From NCBI GenBank assembly GCA_963782415.1, contig CAWAJT010000007.1:248001-312000 (forward strand): a stretch of 64,000 nucleotides of DNA, read 5' to 3'. Positions 59,510 through 64,000 of this stretch are shown here, one piece after another. The notes beneath the pieces were generated by a model. The model was given only the letters and a program-made list of their open reading frames with translations. It had not been told where the DNA came from and searched no databases. Both the position numbers and the translations under genes were made by a program. Numbering within the stretch: the first letter of the stretch is position 1; every line of letters begins with the position of its first letter. The DNA is from Bog-473 sp963782415 (GTDB lineage Bacteria; Actinomycetota; Acidimicrobiia; Acidimicrobiales; RAAP-2).

Positions 59510-62500
59510 ATGCCGCGTCGCGACGACCTGCACTCCATCCTCGTCATCGGCTCGGGCCCGATCGTCATCGGTCAGGCCTGCGAGTTCGACTACTCGGGTA
59601 CGCAGGCCTGCCGCGTCCTGGCCGACGAGGGGTACCGGGTGATCCTGGCCAACTCGAACCCGGCCACCATCATGACGGACCCCGCCACGGCGGACCGGAC
59701 CTATATCGAGCCGCTCGACCCCGAGGTGCTCACGGCCATCATCGACAAGGAACGGCCGGACGCCCTGCTGCCGACCCTCGGTGGGCAGACCGCGCTCAAC
59801 CTCACCATGCAGCTGGTCGAGCGGGGTGTCCTGGAACGCTACGGCGTGGAGGTGATCGGGGCCCGGCCCGACGCCATCTCCACGGCGGAGGACAGGGACC
59901 GCTTCAAGGCCGCCATGGAGGACATCGGCCTCGAGGTGCCCCGTTCGGGCTTCGCCCATTCGCTCGAGGAGGCGGAGGAGATCGCCGCCGAAATCGGGTT
60001 CCCCATCATGGTGCGCCCGAGCTTCATTCTCGGGGGCAAGGGGACGGGGATCGCCGAGAACGCATCCCAGTTCGGCCACCTCGCCGCCGAAGGCCTGGCA
60101 GCTAGCCCGGTCGGCCAGATCCTGGTGGAGAAGTCGATCGCCGGTTGGAAGGAGTATGAGCTCGAGGTGATGCGCGACGCGGCGGACAACTGCGTCGTCG
60201 TCTGCTCCATCGAGAATTTCGACCCGATGGGCGTCCACACAGGCGACTCCATCACGGTGGCGCCCGCGCAGACCCTGACCGACGTGGAGTATCAGGCCAT
60301 GCGCGACGACGCCTTTGCCTGTCTGCGCCGGGTCGGTGTCGAGACGGGCGGCTCCAACGTGCAGTTCGCCGTGGAACCGTCGACGGGCCGGCGAGTCATC
60401 ATCGAAATGAACCCGCGGGTGTCTCGCTCGTCGGCGCTCGCCTCGAAGGCGACGGGGTTCCCCATTGCAAAGATCGCGGCGCGTCTGGCCGTCGGCTACC
60501 TGCTCAACGAGATCCCCAACGACATCACGAAGGCGACGCCGGCGTCGTTCGAGCCGACCATCGACTACGTCGTCACCAAAGTGCCGCGCTGGGCCTTCGA
60601 GAAGCTGCCCGGTGCCGACGGGCGCCTCGGGACTCGCATGCAATCGGTCGGCGAGGTGATGGCCATCGGCCGCACCTTCTGCGAATCGCTCCAGAAGGCC
60701 CTGCGCTCGCTCGAGCAGGGCCGGGCTGGACTCAACGCCGACCCGGGCGAGGCGGCGCTCGACTCGTACACCGACGAGGAGCTCTTCGCACGGGTCGCCG
60801 TCGCCACACCCGAGCGGATCTTCGAGCTGGAGGCGACACTGCGACGTGGCGTCGGGGTCGACGCCGTGGTGGCACGCACGGGCATCGATCCCTGGTTCGT
60901 GCGCCAGGTGGCGCGCATCACGTCGGAGCGCCACCGCATCGCTGCTGCTGCCTCCCTCGGTCCGGCCGACTTGCGCCGGGCAAAGCGGCTCGGTTTCTCG
61001 GACGCGCAGCTGGCCTACCTGCGCGGGACCACCGAAACGGACATCCGATCGGATCGGTTGGAGCACGGTGTGCGCGCCACCTACAAGACGGTGGACACCT
61101 GTGCCGCCGAGTTCGAGGCATTCACGCCCTACCACTACGCAACCTACGAGGAAGAGGACGAGGTCCGGGCGTCCGACCGGACCCGCGTCATCATCCTCGG
61201 TTCGGGTCCGAACCGGATCGGGCAGGGGATCGAGTTCGACTACTGCTGCGTGCACGCTTCAATGTCGCTACGCGATGCCGGCTACGAGACCGTCATGGTC
61301 AACTGCAATCCCGAGACCGTCTCGACGGACTACGACACGTCGGACCGCCTCTACTTCGAGCCGCTGACCGATGAAGACGTGGCCAACGTGCTCAACGCCG
61401 AGATGGCCGCCGGCGGGAAGGTGGCGGGCGTCATCGTCTCGCTCGGTGGACAGACGCCCTTGAAGCTGGCCGGCTCTCTCCCACCCGAGCTGGTGTTAGG
61501 CACGAGCCCGGCTTCCATCGACCTGGCCGAGGACCGTGAGCGCTGGAACGCGCTGTGCCACGAGTTGGGGATTCCGCAACCGCCGGGCGGGACGGCCACC
61601 AGTGCCTCCGAAGCGCTGGGCATCGCTGGAAAGGTCGGATACCCGGTCCTCCTCCGGCCGAGCTACGTGCTCGGCGGTCGCGCCATGGAGATCGTCTATG
61701 ACGACGACGGGGTGCGCCGTGTCATCCAATCGATGACCACCGGCGCCCTGGCCCGCGAGGGTGGTGTCACCGCCGACCGGCCGGTCCTCGTGGACCGCTT
61801 CTTGGAGGATGCGGTCGAGGTTGACGTCGACGCCGTGCGCGACAACACCGGCGAAGTCCTGATCGCCGGTGTGATGGAGCACGTCGAGGAGGCCGGCGTG
61901 CACTCGGGCGACTCCGCCTGTGCGCTACCACCGCAGACGCTTCGCCCCGAGGTGATCGACCAGCTGGAGCGCCACACGCGGGCTCTGGCCGAATCACTCG
62001 ACGTGTGCGGGTTGATCAACGTGCAGTATGCCGTGAAGGACGGGCAGGTCTACGTGCTCGAGGCGAACCCTCGGGCCAGCCGGACCGTCCCTTTCGTGGC
62101 CAAGGCCACCGGGGTGCCTTTGGCCATGGTGGCGGCGCGGGTGATGGTCGGTCAGACCCTGGCCGACCTGCGCGACGAGGGCCTCATCGCACCCGATGTC
62201 GTCGGCCGGGTGCCGGTGCTCGACCACGTCAGCGTCAAGGAGGCGGTCCTGCCCTTCGACCGCTTTCCGGGGGTCGACACGTTGCTCGGCCCCGAAATGC
62301 GCTCGACCGGCGAGGTCATGGGCGTCGACAGCACGTTCGGTCTTGCCTTCGCCAAGAGCCAGATGGCCTCGGGGACGCGGCTGCCCGACTCCGGCACCGT
62401 GTTCCTTTCGCTGGCCGATCGCGACAAGCCGGCCGGGTTGGAGGTGGCACGCGCCTTCAGCGATCTCGGGTTCTCCATCGCGGCGACGCTGGGGACGGCG

Positions 62501-62815
62501 GGCTATCTGCGCTCCGAGGGTGTCGTGGTCGACACCCTGGTGGCGAAGGTGGGGGAGGAGGGCGTCGCCTCCGACGCCGTCGAGCTCATCGCGCAGGGCA
62601 AGGTGCAGCTGGTCGTCAATACGCCGCGCGGCCTGGGCCCGCGGGCCGATGGTCAACACATCCGTACGGCGTCGGTGGTCCACAAGGTGCCGTGCCTGAC
62701 CACCCTGGCGGCGGCGCGGGCTGCTGCGGCGGGTATTGCCGATGCGCGCTCGCATCCGCTCGAGGTACGGGCGCTGCAGGATCTCCATCCGGAGAGAGGG
62801 GAGAGGTCACAGTGA
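59510..62815 (+). CDS. carB: carbamoyl phosphate synthase large subunit
   Basis: CarB makes carbamoyl phosphate with two ATP-grasp halves. The 1101-residue protein starts LVIGSGPIVIGQACEFDYSG, with the first ATP-grasp domain (MVRPSFILGGKGTGIAEN) and its mirror in the second half (ILGSGPNRIGQGIEFDYCC, then LLRPSYVLGGRAMEIVYDD). The allosteric MGS-like domain closes it (VFLSLADRDKPAGLEVARAF). ATG 59510 matches the family start; the long upstream frame overlapping carA has no similarity. A run of antisense open frames here is a by-product of high GC. Confidence 0.98.
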   Translation: MPRRDDLHSILVIGSGPIVIGQACEFDYSGTQACRVLADEGYRVILANSNPATIMTDPATADRTYIEPLDPEVLTAIIDKERPDALLPTLGGQTALNLTMQLVERGVLERYGVEVIGARPDAISTAEDRDRFKAAMEDIGLEVPRSGFAHSLEEAEEIAAEIGFPIMVRPSFILGGKGTGIAENASQFGHLAAEGLAASPVGQILVEKSIAGWKEYELEVMRDAADNCVVVCSIENFDPMGVHTGDSITVAPAQTLTDVEYQAMRDDAFACLRRVGVETGGSNVQFAVEPSTGRRVIIEMNPRVSRSSALASKATGFPIAKIAARLAVGYLLNEIPNDITKATPASFEPTIDYVVTKVPRWAFEKLPGADGRLGTRMQSVGEVMAIGRTFCESLQKALRSLEQGRAGLNADPGEAALDSYTDEELFARVAVATPERIFELEATLRRGVGVDAVVARTGIDPWFVRQVARITSERHRIAAAASLGPADLRRAKRLGFSDAQLAYLRGTTETDIRSDRLEHGVRATYKTVDTCAAEFEAFTPYHYATYEEEDEVRASDRTRVIILGSGPNRIGQGIEFDYCCVHASMSLRDAGYETVMVNCNPETVSTDYDTSDRLYFEPLTDEDVANVLNAEMAAGGKVAGVIVSLGGQTPLKLAGSLPPELVLGTSPASIDLAEDRERWNALCHELGIPQPPGGTATSASEALGIAGKVGYPVLLRPSYVLGGRAMEIVYDDDGVRRVIQSMTTGALAREGGVTADRPVLVDRFLEDAVEVDVDAVRDNTGEVLIAGVMEHVEEAGVHSGDSACALPPQTLRPEVIDQLERHTRALAESLDVCGLINVQYAVKDGQVYVLEANPRASRTVPFVAKATGVPLAMVAARVMVGQTLADLRDEGLIAPDVVGRVPVLDHVSVKEAVLPFDRFPGVDTLLGPEMRSTGEVMGVDSTFGLAFAKSQMASGTRLPDSGTVFLSLADRDKPAGLEVARAFSDLGFSIAATLGTAGYLRSEGVVVDTLVAKVGEEGVASDAVELIAQGKVQLVVNTPRGLGPRADGQHIRTASVVHKVPCLTTLAAARAAAAGIADARSHPLEVRALQDLHPERGERSQ

Positions 62816-63873
62816 CGGCGGCTCCCGCGGCGCGCCGGGCGGCCACGCTCACCACGTCCGTCGGGAGCCTCCGACTGGCCAATCCGGTCCTGACCGCGTC
62901 GGGAACGTCCGGTCACGGGACCGAGCTGGCCGAGTACGGCGCGCTGGGAGACCTCGGCGCCGTGGTGGTCAAGTCGCTCTCGGTCGACCCGTGGCCCGGG
63001 AACCCGCCGCCGAGGGTGCACGAGGTTGGTGTCGGCATGCTCAACAGCGTCGGGCTGCAGGGACCCGGGCTGGCGGCCTGGGTGCATGACGACCTGCCGG
63101 CGCTGGCGGACGCTGGCGCGCGTGTCATCGTCAGCATCTGGGGCCGTTCGGTTGCGGACTTCGCCCGGGCCGCCGCAATGGTGGCCGACGCGGCGGCGTC
63201 GCCAGCGGGCTCGTGCATCGGCGCCCTCGAAGTCAACGTGAGCTGTCCCAACGTGGAGGACCGCGCTCGGATGTTCGCCCACTCGGCGGACGCAACGGCC
63301 CGCGTGCTCGAAGCCACTGCCTGCGGTGTTCCGCGCTGGGCCAAGCTGAGCCCGAACGTGCCCGACCTCGTCGAGATCGCCACCGGTGCGGTCGAGGGAG
63401 GTGCGGACGGGCTGACGCTGGTCAACACTTTGCTCGGCCTGGCCCTCGACCTCGAGTCCGGCGGTCCGGTGCTCGGGGCGGGCGGGGGCGGCCTCTCGGG
63501 TGGAGCGGTACACCCGGTGGCTGTCCGGGCGGTGTGGGAATGCCGGGCTGCGTTCCCGGACCTGCCCATCGTCGGCGTCGGCGGAGTGTTCTCGGGCGAT
63601 GACGCCGTCGAACTGCTGCTGGCGGGGGCCGACGCCGTCCAGGTGGGAACCGCCACCTTCCGCGACCCCCGGGCCCCGTGGAAGGTGCTCGACCAGCTGG
63701 CGCGCTGGTGTGGCCGCCACGGCTCGACGGTGGAGGGCATTCGCCAGCGGGTGCGGGATCGTGTCGGGCCACCGACGACCACAACGACGCCGACAGTACC
63801 GACAGCGCCGACAGCGCCGACAGCGAGGTCAACCGGCGCGCCCGGCGCCGGGGCACGGGCAAGGAGGACGTGA
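62812..63873 (+). CDS. pyrD: dihydroorotate dehydrogenase, class 1 (probably type 1B)
   Basis: An FMN enzyme oxidising dihydroorotate. The 353-residue protein has LANPVLTASGTSGHGTEL near residue 22, the NSVGLQGPG substrate loop, and VNVSCPNVEDR near 142 with the catalytic cysteine that marks class 1 cytosolic enzymes. FMN-phosphate motifs GVGGVFSGDDAVELLLAGA and VQVGTA follow. Type 1B enzymes usually need the PyrK electron-transfer subunit; no pyrK lies next to it. The last 45 residues are a Thr/Pro/Ala/Arg-rich tail. GTG 62812 overlaps carB by 4 bases. Confidence 0.92.
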   Translation: MTAAPAARRAATLTTSVGSLRLANPVLTASGTSGHGTELAEYGALGDLGAVVVKSLSVDPWPGNPPPRVHEVGVGMLNSVGLQGPGLAAWVHDDLPALADAGARVIVSIWGRSVADFARAAAMVADAAASPAGSCIGALEVNVSCPNVEDRARMFAHSADATARVLEATACGVPRWAKLSPNVPDLVEIATGAVEGGADGLTLVNTLLGLALDLESGGPVLGAGGGGLSGGAVHPVAVRAVWECRAAFPDLPIVGVGGVFSGDDAVELLLAGADAVQVGTATFRDPRAPWKVLDQLARWCGRHGSTVEGIRQRVRDRVGPPTTTTTPTVPTAPTAPTARSTGAPGAGARARRT

Positions 63874-64000
63874 TGGCCGACAGCTTCGGCGACCGGGTGG
63901 CCGCTGCCACCGCGACGACGGGACCGCTCTGCGCGGGGATCGATCCCTCCTCGGCGCTGCTGGCGTCGTGGCGGCTGTCCGACGATGCCGACGGACTGCG
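63873..64000 (+). CDS. pyrF: orotidine 5'-phosphate decarboxylase, N-terminal part
   Basis: The start of an OMP decarboxylase of the subfamily 2 (mycobacterial) type, cut by the window end after about 43 residues. FGDRVAAATATTGPLCAGID and then LASWRLSDDADGLR match the usual beginning of this group. ATG 63873 directly follows the pyrD stop region and AAGGAGG precedes it by 6 bases; GTG 63870 is in frame as well. It would complete UMP synthesis in this operon. Confidence 0.9.
   Translation, partial: MADSFGDRVAAATATTGPLCAGIDPSSALLASWRLSDDADGL

Noticed and set aside
59486..61255. 589-residue open frame on the minus strand
   Set aside because: Antisense to carB, His/Arg/Asp-rich as expected of a shadow frame, no recognisable domain.
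1..64000. tRNA, rRNA and CRISPR elements
   Set aside because: No tRNA cloverleaf, rRNA segment or repeat-spacer array was recognised by eye. A covariance-model scan would be needed to exclude short RNAs.

Overview
The window is dense, high-GC chromosomal DNA with overlapping ATGA/GTGA gene junctions. The gene set points to an actinomycete (Actinomycetota): a meso-DAP-type MurE, FtsZ with SepF, YggT and DivIVA, a bacterial proteasome activator (Bpa/PafE family), menaquinone synthesis, an ECF41 sigma factor, and an actinobacterial-style PyrR leader. Acidimicrobiia is my best guess from gene order, but that is inference. No rRNA, tRNA or CRISPR array was recognised.

Layout. (1) 1-13.7 kb: cell-wall and division (dcw) cluster murE'-mraY-ftsW-murG-murC-murB-ftsQ-ftsZ-yggS-sepF-yggT-divIVA, continuing into a DksA/TraR-type zinc-finger protein with a histone-H1-like tail, lspA and an RluD-type synthase. 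murF, murD and pgeF are missing from their usual places. (2) 13.7-26 kb: a sigma-70 factor, a histidine phosphatase, an Rrf2 regulator, a phosphodiesterase, Bpa, dnaE, a thioredoxin-domain protein (YyaL type) and an SDR oxidoreductase. (3) 26-32.9 kb: an accessory island of lower GC. It holds two methyltransferases, decayed sequence, an intact IS110-family transposase, PPK2, an IS110 remnant and an unknown protein. The island lies between the SDR gene and a decayed second copy of that gene's 3' end. (4) 32.8-34.4 kb: an AhpD-like gene plus an ECF41 sigma gene behind a near-consensus ECF41 promoter. (5) 34.4-40 kb: a menaquinone cluster with menE, menB, menA, menH and menD on both strands. (6) 40-49.8 kb: mixed small genes, a carotenoid oxygenase, tyrS, a flavin reductase-like gene and an NfuA-type Fe-S protein. 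(7) 49.9-64 kb: a shikimate-to-pyrimidine run, aroC-aroK-aroB-aroQ-pepQ-efp-nusB, then pyrR-pyrB-pyrC-carA-carB-pyrD-pyrF' with a PyrR-binding hairpin in front of pyrR.

Two features cut across the window. First, many starts sit 6-9 nt behind a TANNNT -10 box with no Shine-Dalgarno sequence, which suggests leaderless transcripts. Second, at least ten single- or dinucleotide indels break reading frames of otherwise well-conserved genes (murG, sepF, a methyltransferase, menA, a PatB-like aminotransferase, a SnoaL-like gene, pyrR, and pyrC three times). Several of these genes are normally essential, so most breaks are probably sequence or assembly errors rather than decay.
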